Below the pieces are notes generated by a model. The model was not told the DNA's origin and did no database searches. It saw only the letters and a program-made list of their open reading frames with translations. This document shows positions 24,965-35,660 of a DNA stretch of 64,000 bases, in pieces. The position numbers were made by a program, and so were the translations under genes. The stretch is from Owenia fusiformis (taxonomy: Eukaryota > Annelida > Polychaeta > Sabellida > Oweniidae), in NCBI GenBank assembly GCA_903813345.2, contig CAIIXF020000006.1, forward strand, positions 3,286,001 to 3,350,000, in the 5' to 3' direction. Each line of letters begins with the position of its first letter. The first letter of the stretch is position 1.

Positions 24965-26639
24965 GACTTTTCAAATGTTATGAAGTTACAAATCAATCTG
25001 TCTTATTAGAAATATTAGCAGTGGGGGAATTCAATCTATGCAATAAAAGTCTATACTGATAGGCTGAGAAAGCACATAACTATTTTATGACAATTATACT
25101 ACTTTGTTCTAGATATATATGGATATCGGAACAAATGATCCTCTGAATGTCTTTCAATTGTTGCATAGAAATGTTTCAATGACAAGACTCAATGACAATT
25201 TATATTATGACGTACAGAATACTTCATTTACTGATTAATTATCAGTAAATTATCAGTTAATTATCAACCAGTTCATGTAGGATGTTCAGTGAATGTAAGC
25301 TAATCTAATGGCTATAGTTCTAATAATTGTTCGTCAGTTATCTTTGTAAACTTAACAACAAATCAGGTCAGAATAAACTTTTACTTTAAATTAGCAATAT
25401 ATATATACAGCTTTAACACTTTTTATCCTCCAGGGTTAATGTACTTCCAATACACTTTATATGTTAATCCCAGATTAACATACTAAAGCAGATTAATCCT
25501 GTATTTTTATTCCTGATTTATTTCTTGTTACTTGATATGAGTAACAATTGTTCCCTTTTCTATTGCCCAATATTTTAGGTATACCAGTCTTGCATCAATG
25601 ACTTTAAGATTTTCATTTGTATGAACTGCATTCTCCTAATGTGAAAGCTGAATGGATTTCAAAGGAAATGTGCTGTATCCTTAGTAATATGTCTTCACAT
25701 ATTGGCAACTGATGTTTCTGTATGAATGTAAGTACTATCCTCTAAGAGACACTTCTGAGTATATAGGTAATGAGACTATAATGACTATGTTGGTAGTCCA
25801 TATCAAGTTGTATGCATGGATTACTTCCATTCAAGTAGGTCCAAAGTACTTATATGCTATAATGTAGCAGCCGCTCCTACATAAGCAAAGCTTTGATGCA
25901 TTTCCCCATGAATATATTGATCAGATTTTCCACCAATTCTTCTATAAAATACCATTAATCTTTTCACATCAGGTACAATCTCAGTGTTGCCATTGTTCAC
26001 ATTCCAGTTCTTATTTTCAAGTAGTTATGTAGAGTAAATTTAAACTAGCAGTGCAATACTATACCATTTTTATAAAGATTGCATTCCTTTCCAGGTTCCC
26101 CCTGTGATTTGTTTTCATATTTCACTTTTACAGAAATCAATTGATGATTTATAGTGCAATGTTATGTTTCAATTTCCCAATGAGATACATTGTTCAGTAA
26201 TGATTTTTTCATGTTATTGCTACATAGTAATTAGACATGCACATGGTCTCTAATTGTTGCCCTTGGTGTTTTATATAGCAGAAAAATTTGGTGCAATAGT
26301 ACACTGCTTATTATTGTGCTGAAAATATACTTGCTTGCGAGTGCACCTGGGATATTTCAGGTTATCTTAAGATTTAATTTCAAGTAAAAAAGCAAATGAC
26401 AACAAAACAAAACAGCACTAGCATCAGAAATATATCACTTACATCTACACTCAGTAAATTATATCAAACAAAAGAATGAAATCAGCAAATAAGCAATCAC
26501 TGTTACATCCAAGCCTCAATCAGCTTAGACATTAATAATTAAACTCTTACAATTTTAGCCTCATTATTATTATTAGAAATTAAATATTAAACTGTTACAT
26601 TTTAGCCTCTTTCAGCTTAGATATTAAACTGCTACATCC
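24965..26639. other. Upstream flank of the 24.4-kb exon; no gene seen
   Basis: It may hold the 5' UTR and promoter for the minus-strand exon, but no TATA box, CpG cluster or initiator could be picked out. ACATT/AATCAGCTTAGA-type segments repeat between about 26515 and 26660. Confidence 0.4.
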
Positions 26640-27090
26640 TAGCCTCAATCAGCTAAGACATTAGCCCTATTTACACTACACTCGACATTCCAAGACATCT
26701 TGGCTAAATATATAAGCACTTGTGTCAAAGGGAAAGGACCAAAAGTTGTAATGGAACTTAGAAAGAAAAGGCAAACTCTAAGTGCATACCAGTCAAGAAA
26801 AACAAACCCCATAGAGTCCAAAACCATGATCTAACGTGAAAAGAAACAATGTCTAATACCCCCTTTCCCCCACCATTCAAGAACCAATATCACAATCCAA
26901 GACCAGAAGACCAAGGGACATTTCATTCATATTGAAGCCATTACAATACATGTTGAAGAAAAAATTAGAACTTGATAGCCAATTGATAGCCAATACTCAT
27001 AACCTCAAAAATAGTTGTAGATACAAGTACTCATACAAGATAGAGCATTCAGTCTCAAATGATGCGGGATAGATCAAATCCAGTCTCCAA
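26640..27090 (-). repeat. Dispersed repeat family R1, copy 1
   Basis: Read on the minus strand it contains CATCATTTGAGACTGAATGC, a CAACATGTATTGTAATGGCT-like block, GGATTGTGATATTGGTTC, then a G-run, ATTAGACATTGTTTCTTTTC and TTTTTCTTGACTGGTATGCA. Copies occur at 54545-54880 (plus), 57595-57775 (plus) and 59680-59840 (minus). The 60-codon frame at 26645-26827 is part of the repeat and is not kept as a gene. Confidence 0.8.
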
Positions 27091-30000
27091 GTCCATAGGC
27101 GTTTCAAATGGTCAACATCCATTCACAAAAGCCGTCGCCATAATCCATAAAACACAATAATTCACAATGGTCATCAGGAGAAAACTATGACTGGTTTCGA
27201 TCCCTATTTCTCAACCATTAATGCAATCGTCGGGATCCACCTCAAAAGGTGCCAAGTGAAAATATTGTGAGTTCAGTGCCCATGTCTTAAACAATTCCTA
27301 CATCCTTCAGCATCTCAAGTGGTAAAACTTGAAATTTCGAAATTAATGATTTGTATTTTTCAGCAAAGCCCAGAAAGAATTTCTTAAGCTTTATACAAGC
27401 ATAAACTTGACCTAACAGTTTGATTACGAAAGTATTGTGCCTTGACCTCAAATCTAAATATTAAGAGCATGCCCTGCCATATCTAATAAGCTGGGATACA
27501 TAGACCCCATATGCTGGATTTAATGGAATATTACTGTCTAAATTGGGAAAATTCACAATATCAAAGTTGAAATCATCTTGTTAATCATACAACTTACAAT
27601 ATATACTGTTGTCTTGTTCAATGTTAATGAGAAACTAAAATGTTTAAGAAAAATTATGTTGAGTTTACACCACTTTGTGCTAAAGAATGCATCGGTTTCA
27701 CAAAAATATGTCCTAAAGACAGCATTGTTAAAAGCATGAAAGAGAGTAGGAAGATTAATATATTAGGATTATAATAGATCGCCGGGCAAATAAGTTCTTC
27801 TCAATAATTTTGGGATGATTGGGAACAAGGGATAAGACAAAAGAAAGACATTGAACTTTTACTTTTTAGAATCAATCAGTATATTCACCAATGAGGAGAA
27901 TCTGAAAGCTGAATGGTGTTTATCTAGTGGTTCATTACAGTGATTTACTTAAGCAGACTCACAATAGAGGCAAATAAATCAAATGAAGCCGGCAACTTTT
28001 CTAATTATCAGATTGGCTAAATGCAGATTGTACTTCACTACCTGTTCTGCATACAAGCGGTCATTGCAGAATCAGGTTGCTATGGAAACCTTAGTGATAA
28101 AGAAGAGTGAAACATGTAATATCCATCACATTTCATAGAGAATATAAAATAATGACAGCCTTAACTCAAAAATAACAGGAAATTATACACATTCTTGAAA
28201 AGTATGATATTCAACAATGTCAGACAATTTCTAGTAATAATATTTGGTAAAATAAATGTTGTTTTGTAGGCAGTTCCATAAAGGACATTAAGGAAAATCA
28301 GTTATGCTTAAAATGGAGAATGTGATGGTCCGAATTAAGAAATATATTAACACGCTCTGATAATTATACCACAATAAGACAACAACAATGGCAACATTGG
28401 TGCAAATTAAACATACCCCAATAAAGTATAGAACTGCTAATCGTTATATCACTAATCATCAATAACAGGTCAAAATCAAAATAAAAGGAGCACAAAAACA
28501 CATCACCCTACCAAAATTTGAACAGAGAGATTTTGCTAAAAATTTATTCATGATTTTGAAACTGAAGAAAGTTACCAAATATGTGTATGACGTAAATTGT
28601 AACGATTATCCAGCTATTCTATTTCATCTCTTTTATTACATCAATAATATCAAGGTAACATAGGTTAGAACGACTATAATCTCATAAAGTATTGTTAATG
28701 CCTGTGGTTTTATGGGATAACACAGATATATTGCCTTTTTCAATTGGAGTCTTCTTATGTTGCTTATTTCAAGGTTAACTACGGCAAAAGGCAAAATAAG
28801 TATGTTTTGCATGTTACTCCATGTACTGTGGACTGGTGTATGAAGCACTGATACATAACATACATGACATAGTCGTGTCACTTTTTCTCTTTTAAACATA
28901 TCCAAGGTAACTGCTGTCCAATTACATCAAGCTGAAAGAAATGCAAAAGATTTTGCAGTAATTATGACAATCTGTTGACTATGCAGACTCCAAATATGTA
29001 ATTAAGAGAACAATAAACTTATTTTGTCATTCCAATGCATTTAGATGTTTTGTTCAATGATACTTATATAAACACAGATTAAACTCCAGGATATTTTTTG
29101 CAAAAATGAAGAAATTCGAAATGTTAGTTTGCCATAAAGAATCTTCAATTATGTACATAAAAAGCCAAATTATACAATGATTGTTAAGGACTCAAAAAAT
29201 ACCTCCAGGATATAAATAGATCCTCAGTTCCTCATATTCATTACAAATTGTTTTATTAACCACCTTATGCTGACTTCAGATCAAATTCTTCCAATTATGA
29301 AATTGCTTTACCTGATAACGGCACAAGAACATTAGCAAGCTTTGATAAATTGTTATTTGCAGTATAAACCAGATATAAAGACATGACCATTGCTTTTATT
29401 GTTACAATATCTAGGCTATCGACCTGGATGAAAGAGAGAAAATTACACATGATGCAACTAAAATTGATGGCATGACAAAGTGAGTGTCATCAATCCTGAA
29501 AACACCATCCAGTGGGGATATATATTACTGACTACTACTCAACCATGACATGAAGTAATGTAATACTTGACAGAAGAATTAAATGAGGGGGAAATGAGGG
29601 TCATGTTGAAATACATTATTGCTAATATTTTTAACAGAATGCTGACAACATGTTGTGTTAATCAAATAACAAGAACTATAAGATACTATCTGGACACTAT
29701 CTGGATCATCCATATAGATGTCAAGAGTTTTTGTTATTTTGTCTTTCAAATAGAATAGAGTATGGATCATATGAGCAACAAATTAACATTAAGATAGAAT
29801 CTTAAACAATTTGAAATAATCAGTTCAACATTTCAATCCAAATCAAGATACATCCATACTATATAATATATAGCATAGTTTTTTAATCAAAAGCAACTTT
29901 GAATGTTTTGAGTCTAAATCAACACTATATCTTTAATTAAAGGGTCTGGATCTGGCAACTGATATATAAATAAAATGCATCAATAACACCTCATAATGCA

Positions 30001-30520
30001 GAAATATCAAAAGGGCCTACTCAAACCTACAAACAAGAGAAGAGTTAAAAATGTGAGATGACAGTTAACAGTTTGATACATATTGCATAATTTGTTGTTT
30101 CACTGTAGAATCGGAAACTTGTGCAGAACATATACAACCACATTAACTATGTGCAATTTATACAACTATAATTAATGCCATATGTTGAATCATGGATTCT
30201 GTACAGAAACAATTCATTCAGAAAACCTTGTTGAATCAATCAAAGCAACTCTGACGCTCATCAATTACTTCAATTTCCGTTTGAAATACCAAACTTAGAA
30301 TAAATCTTATATCATTGACTAGAAGACCTATGATGATATTTAAACAAAAATACACGGAAACCTTTCAATCTTCTATATAAGCCACATCTTTTCTGAATCA
30401 ATTTCCTTTAAATTCCAAAATATGCTTTATGTGCGAGCTATTTATAAAAGGGATGTTAAGGAAGCCATTTTAGGAAGAAGACTTGCTGCTTTATTGCATT
30501 CCTATCTGTGATTCAGCAAA
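27091..30520. other. AT-rich DNA, no gene assigned
   Basis: No convincing coding unit. On the minus strand a good acceptor (TTTTGCATTTCTTTCAG near 28930) precedes 17 open codons, a stop and an AATAAA near 28640. That could mark a 3'-terminal exon but has no other support. Confidence 0.4.
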
Positions 30521-30785
30521 TTGCACTACTATTTGCAGTACACCTATATCATTATCCTAGTAACGGGGATATGCTTTATTGGTTGTGTATGGGTATGAAT
30601 TCCATATAATGTCATTTGTCTCCTCTGATACATTGAAAAGATAGATATGGATTAGAAGAGGGATGACATGGGATAAAAACATTTACACATTGACAAACTC
30701 AAATGAATCTAATAGATCTGGCTATCAACACCATGACACTGACATGCGATACAAACATCACAATTATATCTCAAACTCTCTTATC
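30521..30785 (+). repeat. 265-bp tandem duplication, copy A (intact)
   Basis: It begins TTGCACTACTATTTGCAGTA and ends with CTCAAACTCTCTTATC. It is the uninterrupted copy of a unit repeated immediately downstream and serves as an empty-site reference for two insertions in copy B. Confidence 0.85.
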
Positions 30786-30903
30786 TTGCACTGCTATTTG
30801 CAGTACACCTATATCATTATCCTAGTAACGGGGATATGCTTTATTGGTTGTGTATGGGTATGAATTTCATATAATGTCATTTGTCTCCTCTGATCCATTG
30901 AAA

Positions 30904-30957
30904 ATGAATAAACACAAGGAGCACACGCGTCTCGAACTCGCAACTTTGTGGTTACGG
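30904..30957 (-). other. tRNA-like / SINE fragment with B-box
   Basis: The minus strand contains TTGCGAGTTCGAGACGCG, close to the pol III B-box (GGTTCGANTCC), with no recognisable A-box half. The segment is absent from copy A, so it arrived as an insertion, probably a truncated tRNA-derived SINE. It is too short to be a tRNA gene. Confidence 0.45.
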
Positions 30958-31089
30958 CTAGATATGGATTAGAAGAGGGATGACATGTGACGAAAACATT
31001 TACACATTAACAAACTCAAATGAATAACTGAAATAACAAGGCATTAACATGACAAAATGTCACCACCTAGTTGCTCACAATATTATGAG

Positions 31090-32700
31090 TTCAAACTTAA
31101 GTCAGATTTGAATTTCTGAGAACTTGTAAAGTCAAATTTGAACTTCTGAAAAGATGTAGATGATTTTGAAAAAAAAATTGGGTCAATTAGAAGCAAGTTG
31201 AAAACAGACCTTTTTGACCTTTTTTGACCTTGAGAAGGTCATTAAAGGTCAAATGTCAAATCTAAAGTCAGATTTGAATTTCTGAAAACATGTAAATGAT
31301 TTTGAAAAAAAATTTAGTCAATTTGAAGCAAGTTGAAAAAAGACCTTTTTGACCTTTTTTGACTTTGAGAAGGTCATTGAAGGTCAAATGTCAAATCTTA
31401 AGTCAAATCTAAAGCCAGATTTGAATTTCTGAGAACAAGTAGATGATTTTGAAAATTTTTTTTAGTCAATTCGAAGCAAGTTGAAAACAGACCTTTTTGA
31501 CCTTTTTTGACCTTGAGAAGGTCATTGAAGGTCAAATGTCAAATCTAAAGTCATATTTGAATTTCTGAGAACACGTAAATGATTTTGAAAAAAAATTAAG
31601 TCAATTTGAAGCAAGATGAAAAAAGACCTGTTTGACCTTTTTTGACCTTGAGAAGGTCATTGAAGGTCAAATGTCAAATCTAAAGTCATATTTAAATTTC
31701 TGAGAACATGTAAATGATTTTGAAAAAAAATTTAGTCAATTTGAAGCAAGATGAAAAAATACCTTTTTGACCTTTTTTTGACATTGAGAAGGTCATTGAA
31801 GGTCAAATGTCAAATCTAAAGTCAGATTTGAATTTCTTAGAACATGAAGATGATTTTGAAAAAAAAATTTAGTCAATTTGAAGCAAGTTGAAAAAAGACC
31901 TTTTTGACCTTTTTTGACTTTGAGAAGATCATTGAAGGTCAAATGTCAAATCTTAAGTCAAATCTAAAGTCAGATTTGAATTTCTGAGAACACGTAGATG
32001 ATTTTGAAAATTTTTTTTAGTCAATTTGAAGCAAGTTGAAAACAGACCTTTTTGACCTTTTTTGACATTGAGAAGGTCATTGAAGGTCAAATGTCAAATC
32101 TTAAGTCAGATTTGAATTTCTGAGAACACGTAGATGATTTTGAAAAAAAAATTTAGTCAATTTGAAGCAAGTTGAAAACAGACCTTTTTGACCTTTTTTG
32201 ACTTTGAGAAGGTCATTGAAGGTCAAATGTCAAATCTTAAGTCAAATCTAAAGTCAAATTTGAATTTCTGAGAACACGTAGATGATTTTGAAAAAATTTT
32301 TTAGTCAATTTGAAGCAAGTTGAAAACAGACCTTTTTGACCTTTTTTTGACATTGAGAAGGTCATTGAAGGTCAAATGTCAAATCTTAAGTCAAATCTTA
32401 AGTCATATTTGAATTTCTGAGAACACGTAGATGATTTTGAAAAAAAAATTTAGTCAATTTGAAGCAAGTTGAAAACAGACCTTTTTGACCTTTTTTGACC
32501 TTGAGAAGGTCATTGAAGGTAAAATGTCAAATCTAAAGTCAGATTTGAATTTCTGAGAACATGTAGATGATTTTGAAAAAAAATTTAGTCAATGTGAAGC
32601 AAGTTGAAAAAATACCTTTTTGACCTTGAGAAGGTCATTGAAGGTCAAATGTCAAATCTAAAGTCAGATTTGAACTTCTGAGAACATGTAGATGATTTAG
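31090..32700 (+). repeat. Satellite, about 11 units of ~136/148 bp
   Basis: Successive GAGAAGGTC landmarks fall at about 31232, 31368, 31515, 31650, 31786, 31922, 32070, 32206, 32355, 32503 and 32628. Spacings are 136, 147, 135, 136, 136, 148, 136, 149, 148 and 125. The longer units carry an extra ~12 bp (a TTAAGTCAAATC block) and the last is shortened. Each unit has the order CAGATTTGAATTTCTGAGAA, GATGATTTTGAAAAA, TCAATTTGAAGCAAGTTG, then a TGACCT...AGGTCA cluster. Confidence 0.95.
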
Positions 32701-32764
32701 AAAAAAATTGAAGTCAGTCTAAACAGTATTTGTTAAGTTAAGGAAGTTGTAAGAAATTGTTACA

Positions 32765-32840
32765 GACGCCGGACGCCAACCGCCGGACACCAACCGCCGG
32801 ACGCCAACCACCAACCGCCGGACGCCAACCGCCGTCACAA
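32765..32840 (+). repeat. GC-rich minisatellite, GCCGGACGCCAACC unit
   Basis: About five imperfect copies of a 14-bp unit sit at the right side of the satellite-bearing element. They are strikingly GC-rich against the AT-rich surroundings. Confidence 0.85.
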
Positions 32841-32855
32841 AAAAACCATACCAAT

Positions 32856-32930
32856 ATGTCACCACTTTTGGTGGTGACATAAAAAAAAACGGAGACCATA
32901 ACAATATGTCACCACTTTTGGTGGTGACAT
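32856..32930 (+). repeat. Tandem pair of identical perfect hairpins
   Basis: ATGTCACCAC, a TTTTG spacer and GTGGTGACAT occur at 32856-32880 and again at 32906-32930, separated by an A-run and ACGGAGACCATAACAAT. The right copy forms the right terminus of the element, so the terminus appears to be duplicated. Confidence 0.85.
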
Positions 32931-33009
32931 AAAAATCATCTGATAGATCTAACTATCAACACCATGACACTGACATGCGATACCAACATCACAATTATAT
33001 CTCAAACCC

Positions 33010-33256
33010 TCTTATCTATGTTTAACGTATACATAAAAATATTGGGTGAGACTTGAGATAATGTATGCGGCGCCAGTCAAAATTGAAACTTCTGATTGGG
33101 TTCGAAGCCGAGATGCCCGGATATGTCCCAGCAAAAGCCGGAATTCACGTGATTTTTCACGAAGAAGGGGCGGAGTTTAAGCGAGATTCATTGAGACTTC
33201 TTCGTGTCAATCGTGTCAATCCCTGCATTGCTTATTGTTAACTCCACCTTTTTGCC
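33010..33256. other. Relatively GC-rich flank upstream of a TATA box
   Basis: Contains GGCGCC, GGGGCGGAG and a TCACGTGA E-box-like palindrome near 33148, with no ORF. It could be the upstream part of the promoter suggested at 33257 or part of a retroelement terminal repeat. Confidence 0.3.
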
Positions 33257-33776
33257 CATATATGGAGTTGGAGATGCCACTTGCGAGCGTGAACAGTTCA
33301 GTCTAGAAATAGAAATTTCTTAAGCGATGTCTTTCTTCAATTTTTCAACACGATATCTCGATAAATAGTGGACATATTTGTACCATTCTTTCGTCAAAAT
33401 GAGGGTATCGCTGGAATACATATTTCCAATCTGTTGGTCAATAGATTTATTCATTGATACTGGCAGGAATTAGATCGTAATAAACATGCTAAAATTGTAA
33501 AACTTGCAACGTTTGACAGTAATCTCCGAGTAATGTATGAATTGCATCGGGAGAAAGCAGGAGAAAAGATGGGACAGTCTGTTGTGTGGAGTTTGCAAAG
33601 CAATCACGGATATAAATGACGTCATCTTAGCAGTTTACATGGTTTCGAAAGTGTATATTTTTGTGTCGTAGTGATGAGTTTGAATTATGTCGATTATTCG
33701 ATTGTTATATATAAATAAACATCGATCTTCGGCGAAGATAAAGTAAGAACAACATATATATCCGAGAAACATGTTG
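33257..33776 (+). promoter_or_regulatory. Possible core promoter and first exon
   Basis: CATATATGG (33257-33265) is followed about 35 bp later by an initiator-like TTCAGTCT. After roughly 470 bp comes ATGTTG|GTAAGT at 33771-33776, an ATG directly before a consensus donor. This arrangement would fit a spliced 5' leader with a very short coding start. No downstream exon was identified, so a retroelement promoter is equally possible. Confidence 0.25.
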
Positions 33777-34739
33777 GTAAGTACAGTATTTCATTTATAA
33801 TGGCAGAAAATCAAATTGAATCGAAATCGAATTTTCAACTTTTTCAATTTTTTTTCGTTCGATTATTTTGATTTTCAATTTGATTTTTACATTCTATCTT
33901 CTTCGTCCTGCGGGACTATACTAGGCATAGGCCCGGAACATGTATAACATGAGTCAAATTCACTTAAATAGAACATGCTGTAAGCTTTATTTCTTTACAT
34001 TTTTACGGGCCTATGCCTGGGCTATGACTCTAGGCCTAGACTACTAGATCTATAGGACTTAGACTAGCCTAAAGCTAGAGCCTTAGATCTAGCTCTTTCA
34101 GAGGCTGTGACTGATATGTTAGAACAGTCTTTAGAGCCCCCTATCAACCGCTTCAAAATTGTGTTAGTGTCCTCCTTGCGAAAATCGAAAAAAATTAAAA
34201 GGTGCTTCTGTGCCGAACAGCAAATTCTCATTATACATTGAGAAGCTACTCTTTACCAAGAAACCAAAAATGGAAGTTTTGACGGAAAGACATGACGTAC
34301 AAGTCAAAATCTCTGAATCTTGCTAGGTATATGACAGATAAAGAGAATTTAAATCCTGATCGGCAAAAAAGCGGCTAATAACTTACATATTTTCTCAACA
34401 AAAAGCACTGATGTAGCTCACATTGGGAGATAGTAGTAAGCACTTGAAGTTGATTTCAGTAGATCAGTTACACCTGTCATGATTTCAAGGAAAGACACAA
34501 AGTATCCGTCAAAAGAGAAAAGTTTACATAAATGCGAGCAAAATCTGCAGATTTATTATAGCTATTGACTTCTCGAATATGTTGAACGCACAACTCTAAA
34601 CAATACTTGAAATTGAATAAAATTGACAAAATATGAGAAGACAGTCTAAAACCTAACTGGGAGAGCTGCCATTGTTTGCCCGAAAATCTTCAGAGATTTT
34701 GACTGGTACTTTGTGTCTTTCCATCAAAATTGCCATTTT
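33777..34739. other. No gene; CTAG-rich patch
   Basis: A stretch at about 33910-34115 is dense in CTAG/AGGCCTAG words. The rest is AT-rich. A short inverted match links CCCCCTATCAACCGCTTCAA (about 34138) with the TGAAGCGGGTGATAGCTGAT block at 34850. Confidence 0.4.
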
Positions 34740-35660
34740 GGTTTCTCGCAGATGAAGAGAAATCTTGATTGACAAAAATACAGCTGATAGCTAACAGCTT
34801 TTCTTAAACAGAAGATAAAGGAAGATATAAAGGAACCTGTTATGATTTTGAAGCGGGTGATAGCTGATAGGGGGCATGTTAAGGCTGTAAGTAGAGGGTG
34901 TAGCCGAATAAATCTAACCCAAATAGAGTTTAACACATATCAGTATAGGCAAAATTAAAATTCATTAAAGTTTCATCACTTTAGCATGTGTACATTTGCT
35001 GGCCTTCTAATATTTTGCCAATAGATTTGTTAGGCTTGATTGCAAATTCTTATGAAATATAAGAGTGTATGGTTTCAATGTACTGTACTCCCGATATTTT
35101 TCGCGTGCAATTTAGTTTCGTGCTTTTCGTGATTGTGTAAAAATCACGAAAATTAATAGTCGCGAATATCGCCAATTAAAGGCTGAGGTGCAACATGCCA
35201 TTGACTAAGATCTAGAGATTGTAAATCTTATCCAAAGTATATGATATTGGGTAGGTGTAATTACTGTAGATAAGATAAATTAATTTTGAGGATTCAGAGA
35301 ATAATGGAAGTTAAACCTTTGATATCCGCAAAATTTAATGGCCGCAAAATTGGTATTTCTCAAAATTCATGAAATTTAAACTCGCAAATTAACCAGTAGT
35401 ACAGTATTTGCATGTGGAATAATTATGATATTGAGAGCATTGATGAAACAAATGCAATGAACTGATTTGATTGGCCAAGGGAGCATTGGAATTTTGACCT
35501 GAAGTTCACATGATTGTTGCTATAGGCCTTATGATTTTTTGGAATTCCAGTAATACTATTAATGTCTATTATACTTATACAGTAAAACCTGTCTTATCCA
35601 AATGCCACCGCTACAAATTAAAAACATTCAGATTAAAACGTCTGATTTCGAGGTTTTTGC
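34740..35660 (+). repeat. Duplicated segment R2, copy 1
   Basis: It shares ordered blocks with 38065-38770: GATGAAGAGAAATCTTGA, CAGCTGATA, GCTGATAGG, TACAGTATTTGCATGTG, GGAATAATTATGATAT-like, CAATGAACTG, and ACAGTAAAACCTGTCT followed by CCAAATGCCACC. Divergence and indels indicate an old duplication or two members of a dispersed family. Confidence 0.75.
35083..35407. repeat. ~325-bp MITE-like segment with TACTGTACT ends
   Basis: TACTGTACT near 35083 faces AGTACAGTA near 35398 in inverted orientation. Both ends are followed inward by CG-containing TTCGCG / TTTGCGAG-type sequence. A degraded relative lies at about 38370-38475. No ORF is present. Confidence 0.5.

Larger units (their letters stand above)
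31057..32930 (+). mobile_element. Non-autonomous element with ATGTCACCACC termini carrying a satellite
   Basis: The ends are exact inverted repeats ATGTCACCACC (31057-31067) and GGTGGTGACAT (32920-32930). Comparison with copy A shows that 31026-32939 is extra sequence in copy B. The inserted block extends about 31 bp beyond the left and 9 bp beyond the right inverted repeat, so the true ends or a second event remain unclear. The block interior is a satellite, a GC-rich minisatellite and two hairpins, with no ORF. The terminal motif with a GCCGGACGCC-type tract resembles a repeat class seen in many invertebrates. Confidence 0.6.
30786..33009 (+). repeat. 265-bp tandem duplication, copy B (split by two insertions)
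   Basis: Copy B matches copy A in three pieces: 30786-30903, about 30957-31025 and 32940-33009. The gaps are a ~50-bp tRNA-like segment and a 1.9-kb satellite-bearing insertion. The flanking matches (CAAACTCAAATGAAT / CTGATAGATCTAACTATCAA) make the interruption unambiguous. Confidence 0.8.

Noticed and set aside
28636-28905. 89-codon minus-strand frame preceded by a strong TTTCTTTCAG acceptor and followed by AATAAA
   Set aside because: The acceptor opens a different frame that stops after 17 codons; a 3'-terminal exon is possible but there is no partner exon.
30904-30957. Genuine tRNA gene
   Set aside because: Only a B-box half is present; no acceptor stem, D arm or anticodon arm can be drawn.
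31090-32700. CRISPR array
   Set aside because: Repeats are long contiguous satellite units with no unique spacers, in a eukaryotic context.
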